A stretch of DNA of 64,000 nucleotides from an uncultured Candidatus Binatia bacterium (lineage in GTDB: Bacteria > Desulfobacterota > Binatia > UBA9968 > JAJDTQ01), in the NCBI GenBank assembly GCA_958295985.1, contig OY282432.1, forward strand, positions 2,637,001 through 2,701,000, read 5' to 3'. Position 1 is the first letter of the stretch, and every line of letters begins with the position of its first letter. The notes under the pieces are model-generated. The model searched no databases, was not told the origin of the DNA, and saw nothing but the letters and a program-made list of their open reading frames with translations. The position numbers were made by a program, and so were the translations under genes. This document shows, piece by piece, positions 36,319-43,423 of the stretch.

Positions 36319-36444
36319 TTCGCCATCGAGCGCTGGCAGGTGGCGCGCGGCGGGGGGTTCCTGCTCGTCACCCAGAACGTCGATCCGCTCCACGAGCGCG
36401 CGGGAAGCGCGCGGCCGGTGAAGGTGCACGGCTCCGCCGGCTGA
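36319..36444 (+). pseudogene. Sirtuin (Sir2/CobB) gene fragment
   Basis: An open stretch of 41 codons between stops at 36316 and 36442 reads FAIERWQVARGGGFLLVTQN, continues VDPLHERAGS, and ends VKVHGSAG. This matches the sirtuin core (family motif TQNIDNLHERAGS, ending at the catalytic His-Gly). Typical sirtuins are about 240 residues, so only a central piece remains. There is no start codon or zinc-binding cysteines. It lies between the alpha/beta hydrolase and an outer-membrane protein gene. Confidence 0.7.
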
Positions 36445-36493
36445 TCCGCTCGCCTTCCCTGTCGTCGTGTTCAACTACGAAACGGAGACCGTC

Positions 36494-37336
36494 ATGGAAA
36501 AGAACACTCGACTTCCCTCCGGGCGCGGCTCCGCATGGCGGCGTGCGATCATCGCCCTGCCGGTCCTCGTGATGCTCGCGAACGGCGGCCCCGCGAACGC
36601 TGCGAACGACGATGCGTCCGACTGGACGGGGACCTACGTGGGCGTCTTCGCCGGCGCCGGCCGGGCGGACGGTCGGATCGTCGATACCGATGGTTTCTCG
36701 TACTCGGGTAATCCCGGCTGGACCGTGGACTACGACGACACCGGGTTAGCCGGCAGCGCCCTGATCGGGAGGAAGCTCGAAATCGCCGGCATGCCTCTCA
36801 GGGTCGAGCTCGACGGTACGTTCGGCGACTTGTCGGCGAGAACAAACCGGATCGATCCCCGATTCCAGCCCCCGGACGAGAGGGTGGAATCGAAGTACCG
36901 ATGGGTCGCGACGGCGCGCGCCGGGGTCGAGCGGGCCGTCGGACGCGCGACGGTGTTCGCTTCCGCCGGATTGGCGTTCGCCCGGATCGAGAAGTCGCTG
37001 AGGGACCTCGACGCCTACAGGGACCGGAACGGCGAATGGGTGTTGCTGCCCGACGGCAGGCCCGCGCAGCGCATGGACCCCGACGATTCCTTCCGCGACG
37101 GCTCGACGGAATTCGGCTGGGTGATCGGAGCCGGTATCGAAACTTCCCTGAACGACGCTTGGGCACTGCGGCTCGAAGGCTCGTACCTGGACTTCGGGGA
37201 GAGCACCCATTATGCGAACCGCTCCGGCGACGATCGCTGCTGTGGAGCAGGCTCTCCTCGAAGACCTGCCTCCTACCGTGTCGAGAACAAGCTCGGCATC
37301 GTGCGCCTGGGCGTCATCTACCGGTTCGGCCCGTAG
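36494..37336 (+). CDS. Outer-membrane beta-barrel protein
   Basis: A 280-residue protein with a signal peptide (basic N-terminus, then RAIIALPVLVMLANGGPANA). The mature part starts DWTGTYVGVFAGAGRADG, the N-terminal strand of opacity/OmpA-like barrels. Alternating strands follow (YRWVATARAGVERAVG, ATVFASAGLAFARIEKS, EFGWVIGAGIETSL, WALRLEGSYLDFGES), with a C-terminal strand VRLGVIYRFGP. The ATG at 36494 is preferred to a GTG at 36467 because CGGAGA lies upstream and the signal peptide is then normal. An unusual adjacent pair of cysteines (DDRCCGAG) lies in a late loop. Function unknown. Confidence 0.85.
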   Translation: MEKNTRLPSGRGSAWRRAIIALPVLVMLANGGPANAANDDASDWTGTYVGVFAGAGRADGRIVDTDGFSYSGNPGWTVDYDDTGLAGSALIGRKLEIAGMPLRVELDGTFGDLSARTNRIDPRFQPPDERVESKYRWVATARAGVERAVGRATVFASAGLAFARIEKSLRDLDAYRDRNGEWVLLPDGRPAQRMDPDDSFRDGSTEFGWVIGAGIETSLNDAWALRLEGSYLDFGESTHYANRSGDDRCCGAGSPRRPASYRVENKLGIVRLGVIYRFGP

Positions 37337-37404
37337 CGATCGAGCGTCTGCCATTCGGAAAGCCGCCACGTCGAGCGCGCCCTCTTTATTTATGGGGCAT
37401 GACG

Positions 37405-38112
37405 CTAGAGCCGAGTCAGCAGCCTGCCGTACCCTTCCACCGGCTGGTTCAACTCCATCGCCTTCAGCGCCGTCCAGATCCAGGCTTGGGTGTTGGTGAC
37501 CACGGGCTTGCCGAACTCCTGCTCCAACGGCTCGATGACGGGCGTGATCCGCCACTTGTTGCAGGGCATGTAGAGGCCGTCGACCTCCGGATGGTCCCGC
37601 AGCAACGGACGCGCCACCTCCAGTCCCGATTCGGGCGGCAGGCCCCATATCACCCTGGAATTCTCGCACGCCAATCCCCGGAACGCCTCGACGTGGATAC
37701 CGTCGTGTTCGAGAAAGCGGGCGAGCCGCGCATCCTGGTCTTCCGGAAATGGGGTTGCCATCACTACGCGTTTCAGGCCCAATTCACGACAGGCGTCCAC
37801 GACCGAAGTCAGGACGGTAGAGGAGGGCACCGGCGTCACCTCGCCCACGGCCGTGAGGAGCTCGCGGTCCGAGCCGGGTCCCTTGTAGGAGAGGAACAGC
37901 TCTCCGGTAAGCATGAGAAAGTCGAGAGGGAACTCGGTCAACTCCTTGACCAGTCCGAAGAACTCCCTTTCCGCCCGGGCAAACTCCTGGTCGGTGAATT
38001 CGCGCACCCGAAGGCCGCGACCCTCCACCGTGATGTCCGGCGGCAGGATCCGGTAGACATCCGTGAGGAACTCGTCGCTGATGTTGGGTGATATGAGGCC
38101 GATGCGTTTCAT
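37405..38112 (-). CDS. Aspartate/glutamate racemase-superfamily protein, arylmalonate decarboxylase/maleate isomerase-like
   Basis: A 235-residue protein of the Asp/Glu racemase fold. Racemases use two cysteines. Here the first position is G70 (LMLTGELFLSYKG) and the second is C184 (GLYMPCNKW), which lines up with G74 and C188 of arylmalonate decarboxylase with a constant offset of four. The C-terminal VEGYGRLL also matches that enzyme. However, the dioxyanion residues T75-S76 of the known enzyme correspond to E71-L72 here, so the substrate probably differs. It is transcribed downstream of an ABM protein and a ThDP enzyme. Confidence 0.75.
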   Translation of the reverse strand: MKRIGLISPNISDEFLTDVYRILPPDITVEGRGLRVREFTDQEFARAEREFFGLVKELTEFPLDFLMLTGELFLSYKGPGSDRELLTAVGEVTPVPSSTVLTSVVDACRELGLKRVVMATPFPEDQDARLARFLEHDGIHVEAFRGLACENSRVIWGLPPESGLEVARPLLRDHPEVDGLYMPCNKWRITPVIEPLEQEFGKPVVTNTQAWIWTALKAMELNQPVEGYGRLLTRL

Positions 38113-38161
38113 GTTCCACCACGCTTTCCGGGGGCCGCGTGCGTCGCTCGTCGGGGACGGC

Positions 38162-38479
38162 TCACACGTTGCCCAGCGACAGGAGCGAAAGCGATTTCAC
38201 CTCGAAGTCCTTGACCCAGTACTCGCCGGTGTACATGCTCTCCGCTCCCTTGGCGATGTCGGCCCGGGCCTGGCTCCTGATGTATTGCTCCATGTCCTGT
38301 TTCGTCTCCCAGAAGGTGAGGGAGATCCCTTCGTCGGGATTCTCGGAGCTTCGGAGCAGTTGGCGTCCGCGAAAACCCGGCATTTTCGCGGTGGCCGGAA
38401 CCACCACCTCGTTGTAGTACCGCTCGTATTCCGTCCACATCCCGAGTCGGAGCTTGCCCCAGAAAATTCTGCAGATCAT
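38162..38479 (-). CDS. ABM-fold small protein (antibiotic biosynthesis monooxygenase-like)
   Basis: A 105-residue dimeric alpha+beta barrel type protein: CRIFWGKLRLGMWTEYERYY, PGFRGRQLLRSSENPDEGISLTFWET and a YIRSQARADI helix. ABM-fold proteins act as monooxygenases, isomerases or lyases on small organics; the sequence does not decide. AGGAGGAAACC precedes the ATG at 38479; a longer frame to 39058 is a shadow of the ThDP gene. It lies 20 bases downstream of the ThDP enzyme on the same strand and is likely co-transcribed. Confidence 0.75.
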   Translation of the reverse strand: MICRIFWGKLRLGMWTEYERYYNEVVVPATAKMPGFRGRQLLRSSENPDEGISLTFWETKQDMEQYIRSQARADIAKGAESMYTGEYWVKDFEVKSLSLLSLGNV

Positions 38480-38499
38480 GGTTTCCTCCTGAATTGAGG

Positions 38500-40254
38500 T
38501 CAGCCGGCCGGATTGCGGCAGATGACGTTGACCAGGGCTTGGCGCCGCTCCTCCTTGACGGCCTTGAGGCCGCGCTCCAGCGCCGCGGGGAGGTCCGCGG
38601 GATCCCCGACGCGCTCCGCGTGAGCGCCGCACGCCTGGGCGGTCAACTCGAACTGCGGCGACGGCGTCAGGTCCGTGCCCGGAAAGTTCCGGGACTGATG
38701 GGCGACGCCGTCGGGGTACAGCTCGCGCACCGTGCTCAACGTCGCGTTCCATGCCTGGTTGTTGTAGATGACGGTGAGGAACGGGACCTGGTATTTCTGC
38801 GCGGTGAAGTGGCAGGCGGTGGGGACGCAGAACATGTAGGAGCCGTCGCCCTCGCACGCGATGACCGTGTGGTCGGGCGCCGCCAGCTTGGCGCCGATGG
38901 CGGCTCCCATCCCCCACCCCAGGTGGCCGGCGGGCGCCTGATCGAAGAACGATCCGGGCCGCTCCAGTCCGAGCACCGGCCCCAGGGGCGAGGTCACGGC
39001 TTCCCCCATGACGATGGTCTTTTCGTCCACCACGTCGGCGATGCACCTGGACACCCACAGGGGGTGGATGGGCCGCTCGTCCTTCACTTTCTCGATCCGC
39101 GCGGCCAGCTCCGTCCGCGTCCGGTCATGCGCGGCGGCGACCCGAGCCCGGCGTTCCCCTACCGCCTTCATCAGCGCGTCCGAGCCGTCGAGGCCTTGCC
39201 GGATCAGGCCGTTGAGCACCGGCAGCGTGACGTCGGACGATCCGGTCATGGCGTGGTCCACCGGGAAGCCCCACACCGGAATGGAGGAGAAGAGCGGGTC
39301 CACCTCCAGTTGCAACACCGTGGCCTCGGGCCGGAGCTTGTCCCGGGTGGCCGGCGTCCACGGCACGTCGATGTCGATGAGAAAGACCACGTCCGCCCGT
39401 TTGATGTGACCGTCGATGTCGTGGCCGACATGGCACGGATGGCTCGACGGGAAGTTCATGTACGGCGACTGCGGGTGCTGGACCACCGGGATCGCCAGCA
39501 GGTCGGCCAGGTCCACCAGCGGCCGGACCGCCGCGGGGTTCTTTCCGAGGTAGCGCGTCACGATAACCGGGTCGGCCGCTCCCATGAGGATCTCGGCCGC
39601 CTGCTCCAGGTCCCCGACGGGAGTCTGATACTTGGTGGGCGGCCTGAACACGTCCGCGGACACTCGGGTGGTTTCCATGGACTCGTACAGCCACTCCCGC
39701 GGCAGCGACAGGTACACCGGACCCCGGGGTTCCGCCATGGCGATCTTGAAGGCTCGGGGCACGATGGCGCCGAGTTGCTCGTTGGCGCGGTTCTCGTAGT
39801 CCCACTTGACGAACTCGCGCACGATGCTGCCCTGGTCCCGGGATTCCTGGCGCCAGTGGATGTGACGGCTCTTGCCCCCCGCCACCTCGCCCTCGGTGAC
39901 CGGGGTCCTTCCCGCCACGAACAGCATGGGCACCTGGCACGCCTTGGCGTTCATGAGCCCGCCGAGGCCGTTGGCGGTGCCGGGCAGGGTGTGCACCAGC
40001 ACCACCTGCGGCTTGCCCGAGGCGCAGTAGTAGCCGTGGGCCATGGAAACCGCGGCCTGCTCGTGGGGCACCACGAGGATCTCCGCCCCCCTGGACTCGC
40101 TGCGGTGCATCTTGGCCAGGGCCTCCAGGATCGGACCGTGGTCCGTGCCCGTGTTGGCGAAGATGTAGTCCACGTCGGGGTTGGCGTTGATCTGCGCCAG
40201 AAAGGCTTCCGCCCCGTTGGCCACGGCGACATTTTCGAAACGGGGTCCCGGCAT
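38500..40254 (-). CDS. Thiamine diphosphate-dependent enzyme (acetolactate synthase / benzoylformate decarboxylase type)
   Basis: A 584-residue ThDP enzyme with the full three-domain order: PYR domain with the activating Glu in VVPHEQAAVSMAHGYY, a central NAD-like domain, and the PP domain with GDGSYMFCVPTACHF through YNN (the GDG...NN cofactor motif). It forms an operon with the ABM and AMDase-like genes. Members of this group decarboxylate or ligate 2-oxo acids; substrate unknown. The start at 40254 is supported by CTGGAGAA upstream. A second ThDP enzyme of different sequence lies at 45096. Confidence 0.87.
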   Translation of the reverse strand: MPGPRFENVAVANGAEAFLAQINANPDVDYIFANTGTDHGPILEALAKMHRSESRGAEILVVPHEQAAVSMAHGYYCASGKPQVVLVHTLPGTANGLGGLMNAKACQVPMLFVAGRTPVTEGEVAGGKSRHIHWRQESRDQGSIVREFVKWDYENRANEQLGAIVPRAFKIAMAEPRGPVYLSLPREWLYESMETTRVSADVFRPPTKYQTPVGDLEQAAEILMGAADPVIVTRYLGKNPAAVRPLVDLADLLAIPVVQHPQSPYMNFPSSHPCHVGHDIDGHIKRADVVFLIDIDVPWTPATRDKLRPEATVLQLEVDPLFSSIPVWGFPVDHAMTGSSDVTLPVLNGLIRQGLDGSDALMKAVGERRARVAAAHDRTRTELAARIEKVKDERPIHPLWVSRCIADVVDEKTIVMGEAVTSPLGPVLGLERPGSFFDQAPAGHLGWGMGAAIGAKLAAPDHTVIACEGDGSYMFCVPTACHFTAQKYQVPFLTVIYNNQAWNATLSTVRELYPDGVAHQSRNFPGTDLTPSPQFELTAQACGAHAERVGDPADLPAALERGLKAVKEERRQALVNVICRNPAG

Positions 40255-40323
40255 ATTCGAGTTCTCCAGGTATTGGGCCGGTCGCCAGGGTGGCGAGCTC
40301 GCCACCGGTGCGCCAGCCAGGAC

Positions 40324-40351
40324 ACTATCAACCGTGTCGCCGGCATGTCAA
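40324..40351 (-). promoter_or_regulatory. Candidate promoter of the ThDP-ABM-racemase operon
   Basis: On the minus strand TTGACA (40351-40346), a 16-base spacer and GATAGT (40329-40324). It lies back to back with a plus-strand promoter for the ligA-type gene. Confidence 0.45.
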
Positions 40352-40378
40352 ATCGACGGTGGGGCAAAGGAGAGCGAG

Positions 40379-40407
40379 TTGACCGGTTCTCCGAATCCTT
40401 CTATGCT
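40379..40407 (+). promoter_or_regulatory. Candidate promoter of the LigA/LigB/MBL operon
   Basis: TTGACC (40379-40384), a 17-base spacer and TATGCT (40402-40407), 47 bases before the LigA-type ATG. Spacing and hexamers fit a sigma70 promoter. Confidence 0.5.
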
Positions 40408-40453
40408 CGCCGTCTGACGTGGGCGGAGCAGTCGGTTTCAGGAGGAAACGGTC

Positions 40454-40816
40454 ATGAGCCAGTCCCGCGAGGACGCGGAGCAAATCGAGGGCACGTACGT
40501 GTTCGACGGCGCCTTGTCGCGCAAGGGCTACCGTCTGAACAAGTTCTTCTTCTCCCTCAACAGGGCCGAGAACCGCATGGCCTTCAAGGAGGATGCGGAG
40601 GCGCTGATGGACCGCTTCGGCCTCACCGATCGGGAGAAGCGCTGGATACACGAGAAAGACTGGTTGGCGTTGGCCCGCGAAGGCGGGGCCAACATCTACG
40701 TCATGTACAAGATGGGTTCGGTGACGGGCGACAGCCTGCAGCACATCGGCGCGGCGTTCCGCGGGCAGAGTCTCGATGAGTTTCTGAACACGCGAAAGGT
40801 CCAGGGGGCCAGGTAG
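40454..40816 (+). CDS. Extradiol dioxygenase small subunit (LigA type)
   Basis: The 120-residue protein matches the alpha subunit of protocatechuate 4,5-dioxygenase-type (class III) extradiol enzymes: GTYVFDGALSRKGYRLNKFFFSL, then EKRWIHEKDWLALAREGGANIY and TGDSLQHIGAAFRGQSLDEF. The small subunit caps the active site of the catalytic LigB-type subunit, encoded one base after its stop codon. CAGGAGGAAACGGTC supplies the ribosome-binding site. The substrate may be protocatechuate, gallate or another catechol acid. Confidence 0.87.
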   Translation: MSQSREDAEQIEGTYVFDGALSRKGYRLNKFFFSLNRAENRMAFKEDAEALMDRFGLTDREKRWIHEKDWLALAREGGANIYVMYKMGSVTGDSLQHIGAAFRGQSLDEFLNTRKVQGAR

Positions 40817-40817
40817 C

Positions 40818-41666
40818 ATGGGCAAGATCGTCGCGGGAATCGGATCGTCGCACGTGCCCGCGGTGGGCGCGGCGTTCGACCAGGGCAAGCAGGAAGCACC
40901 CGAGTGGAAGCCGCTGTTCGACGGCTACCGGCCGGCCATGGAATGGCTCCGGGAGGCCCGTATCGACGTGGCCATCTTCATCTACAACGACCATGGCACG
41001 GACTTCTTCTTCGACAAGTACCCCACCTTCGCCATGGGCGTGGCCGACAACTATCCGCCCGGCGATGAAGGCTGGGGACCGCGCCCGCTACGGCCCGTTC
41101 CCGGCGACCCCGAGTTCTCCTGGCACGTGGCCGAGTCGCTGATCCGGGAGAGCGAGTTCGACATGACGGTGTGCCAGGAACTGGCGGTGGACCACGGCCT
41201 GCTCACCCCGTTGCCGCTGCTCTGGTCCAACGAGCCCCGGTGGGACATCAAGGTGCTGCCGGTGGCGGTCAACGTGGTGCAGCACCCGCTGCCCACGGCG
41301 CGCCGTCTGTGGAAGCTCGGGCAGGCTCTGCGCAAGGCCGTCGAGAGCTATCCGCGGGACGTCCGCGTGGCCGTGCTCGGCACCGGCGGGTTGTCGCACC
41401 AACTCCACGGCGAGCGTTTCGGCTTCCGCAACGAGGAGTGGGACCGGCGGTTCATGGACCGCATCGTGAACGGGCCGGAGGAACTGGTGGCACTGTCCCA
41501 CTACGAGTACATGGTGCAGGGAGGCGCCGAGGCGGTGGAGATGATCATGTGGCTGGGCATGCGCGGCGCCATGTCCCCCGAGGTGAGGCTGGTGCATCAG
41601 AACTACTATGCGCCGATGTTGACGGGGATGGGCCTGTTGCTCCTGGAAGACACCGCGAAGTCGTGA
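40818..41666 (+). CDS. Extradiol ring-cleavage dioxygenase catalytic subunit (LigB type)
   Basis: Class III, non-haem Fe(II) dioxygenase. The 282-residue protein has H12 (IGSSHVPAV) and H59 (IYNDHGTDFF) as iron ligands, the catalytic base H194 (GGLSHQLHG) and a late Glu near 241 (AEAVEMIMW). These agree with H12, H61, H195 and E242 of Sphingomonas LigB. Meta cleavage of a catecholic acid is expected. The stop overlaps the GTG start of the next gene as GTGA. The clone has no LigC or LigI in this window, so later steps must be encoded elsewhere or differ. Confidence 0.87.
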   Translation: MGKIVAGIGSSHVPAVGAAFDQGKQEAPEWKPLFDGYRPAMEWLREARIDVAIFIYNDHGTDFFFDKYPTFAMGVADNYPPGDEGWGPRPLRPVPGDPEFSWHVAESLIRESEFDMTVCQELAVDHGLLTPLPLLWSNEPRWDIKVLPVAVNVVQHPLPTARRLWKLGQALRKAVESYPRDVRVAVLGTGGLSHQLHGERFGFRNEEWDRRFMDRIVNGPEELVALSHYEYMVQGGAEAVEMIMWLGMRGAMSPEVRLVHQNYYAPMLTGMGLLLLEDTAKS

Positions 41667-42586
41667 ACGTGGGGCGTCCTCCGCAAAGACCGGATGCGCT
41701 CCGGGTGACCCTCCTCGGCACGGGCCGTCCCAAGCCCCAGCCGGGACGCACGGGCCCGGCGGCGCTGGTGGAGGCCGGCGGCAAGCGGTTCGTGTTCGAC
41801 TGCGGCCGCTGCACGCTGCAGCGGCTGGATGAAGCGGGAGTTCCTCTGGGCGAGCTGAAGTACCTGTTCCTCACCCACCTGCACTCGGACCATATCGTCG
41901 GCATCCCGGATTTCTGGTTGACCCCGTGGATCTTCGGTCGCGGCAACGAGCCGTTGCGCGTGTGGGGGCCGGAGGGGACTCGCCGGATGATGTCCAAGCT
42001 GGCGGAAGCCTTCGAGTTCGATATCCACCTGCGCCGTGACGTGGACGAGCGGCTCGACCCCGGCGGCGTGGAGGTGATGGCCGAAGACGTGGAGCAGGGG
42101 TTCGTCCATGATGAGGACGGGTTGAGGATCACCGTCTTCGACGTGGACCACGCTCCCATCAAGCCGGCCTTCGGCTATCGCATCGACTACGCGGGCCGGT
42201 CCGCGGTGCTTTCCGGCGACACCCGCTACTGCGAGAACCTCATCGAGTTCGCCCGGGGCGTGGACCTGCTGGTGCATGAGGTGGCCGCGGCTCCGCCCGA
42301 GGAACTTCAGCGGTCCGAGCGGCTGGCGCACATCATCGGACACCACACCTCGCCGGAGGAAGCGGCTTCGGTCTTTTCCCAGGTTAAACCCAAGGTCGCC
42401 GCCTTCACCCACGTGGTCTCCTACGGCGTCGAACGCAGGGAGATCATCGAGCGAACCAAAGCGGGCTACGCGGGCGAGCTGGTCATGGGCGAAGACCTGA
42501 TGCGGTTCGACATTACCGACGAGGTGACGGTGGTCCCGGTTCAGGGGTCCTCGGCCGGCAACCCCACCGTATCGGCCACGCGTTGA
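41663..42586 (+). CDS. Metallo-beta-lactamase-fold hydrolase (RNase Z-like)
   Basis: A 307-residue MBL-fold protein with the zinc motif HLHSDH (H72, H74, D76, H77 in LFLTHLHSDHIVGIPDF), LSGDTRYCENL (bridging Asp) and a late HHTSPEEA histidine. The GTG start at 41663 forms a GTGA overlap with the LigB-type gene. Start placement this way also gives LRVTLLGTGRPKPQPGRTGP, the normal N-terminus. Members include RNase Z and arylsulfatase-like or lactonase-like enzymes. The tight coupling to an extradiol dioxygenase suggests hydrolysis of a ring-cleavage product or lactone rather than tRNA processing (inference). Confidence 0.82.
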   Translation: MNVGRPPQRPDALRVTLLGTGRPKPQPGRTGPAALVEAGGKRFVFDCGRCTLQRLDEAGVPLGELKYLFLTHLHSDHIVGIPDFWLTPWIFGRGNEPLRVWGPEGTRRMMSKLAEAFEFDIHLRRDVDERLDPGGVEVMAEDVEQGFVHDEDGLRITVFDVDHAPIKPAFGYRIDYAGRSAVLSGDTRYCENLIEFARGVDLLVHEVAAAPPEELQRSERLAHIIGHHTSPEEAASVFSQVKPKVAAFTHVVSYGVERREIIERTKAGYAGELVMGEDLMRFDITDEVTVVPVQGSSAGNPTVSATR

Positions 42587-43308
42587 GCGTAGTGGTTCCA
42601 GGTCCACTCGTAGACCTTCGATACGGCGTGTTGGATACCCTCTTCCAACACGAAGGCGAAGGCGTCGAGGTCCGCTTGGGGAAGCGGCTCCGGAGGACGG
42701 CCGCCCGCGCGGGCGGCGTCCAGGGTGACCTTCGCCAGCATCTCCAGGCGAAGGGCCAGCAGGGTTGCGGCTTCAACCGTGGGTCCGTATACGGTCAGGC
42801 CGTGCCCGCGCATGAGACAGCAGTCCCGGTCGCCCATGGCGGCCATGAACTCCGCGGCCAGCTCCGGGCTGTCGATGAGCACCGACCTGGGATAGACGGG
42901 GATCCCCCGGATGGCGGCGCCGAGGCTCAGGGGGTCGTAGGAGCCGTAGATGGGCCGCAGCTCGATGCCGGCGATGGTGGCCACGAGACAGTGGTAGGGA
43001 TGGGCGTGGAGGACGGCCCGGGCTTCGGGGCGCGCCTTGTAGATCTCGCCGTGGATCGGTAGCTCCAGCGGCACCCGATACCCTTCCACCTGTTCCACCG
43101 TGCGGTCGAAGCCCACCCGGCGCACGTGGCGCACGTCGGTGTAGAGCAGCCCTTTCTCTTCGTCGCCGAGGCACCGGATGAACATCCGGTCCGTGCCCGG
43201 AATGCGCACCGACAGGTGCCCGAGTATGTCGCCCAGGCATCCCTGGCCGGCGAGGATGCGAGTGCCCAGCGCGACCTTGCGCCGGAGGGTCTGCAACGAT
43301 TCATCCAT
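42541..43308 (-). CDS. Class II aldolase/adducin-family protein
   Basis: A 255-residue zinc aldolase-type protein: HGEIY (E88), HAHPYH (H101 and H103) and MRGHG (H169) are the metal and catalytic residues of L-fuculose-phosphate-aldolase-type enzymes. Such proteins act as aldolases or decarboxylases on hydroxy- and oxo-acids, which fits ring-cleavage products. Its 3' end overlaps the MBL gene's 3' end by 46 bases in convergent orientation. It is divergent from the acyl-CoA ligase at 43424. Confidence 0.85.
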   Translation of the reverse strand: MDESLQTLRRKVALGTRILAGQGCLGDILGHLSVRIPGTDRMFIRCLGDEEKGLLYTDVRHVRRVGFDRTVEQVEGYRVPLELPIHGEIYKARPEARAVLHAHPYHCLVATIAGIELRPIYGSYDPLSLGAAIRGIPVYPRSVLIDSPELAAEFMAAMGDRDCCLMRGHGLTVYGPTVEAATLLALRLEMLAKVTLDAARAGGRPPEPLPQADLDAFAFVLEEGIQHAVSKVYEWTWNHYAQRVADTVGLPAEDP

Positions 43309-43423
43309 GGGTCGCTCCGAAGGGTTGATTCATGCAACCGTGTAAACCGTGTACGCGGCAAGGTGTCAAGGAAGCCGGCTCAATTGCAACGGCAACGCCC
43401 TTGATCTATGGTCAGGTCCGTTC

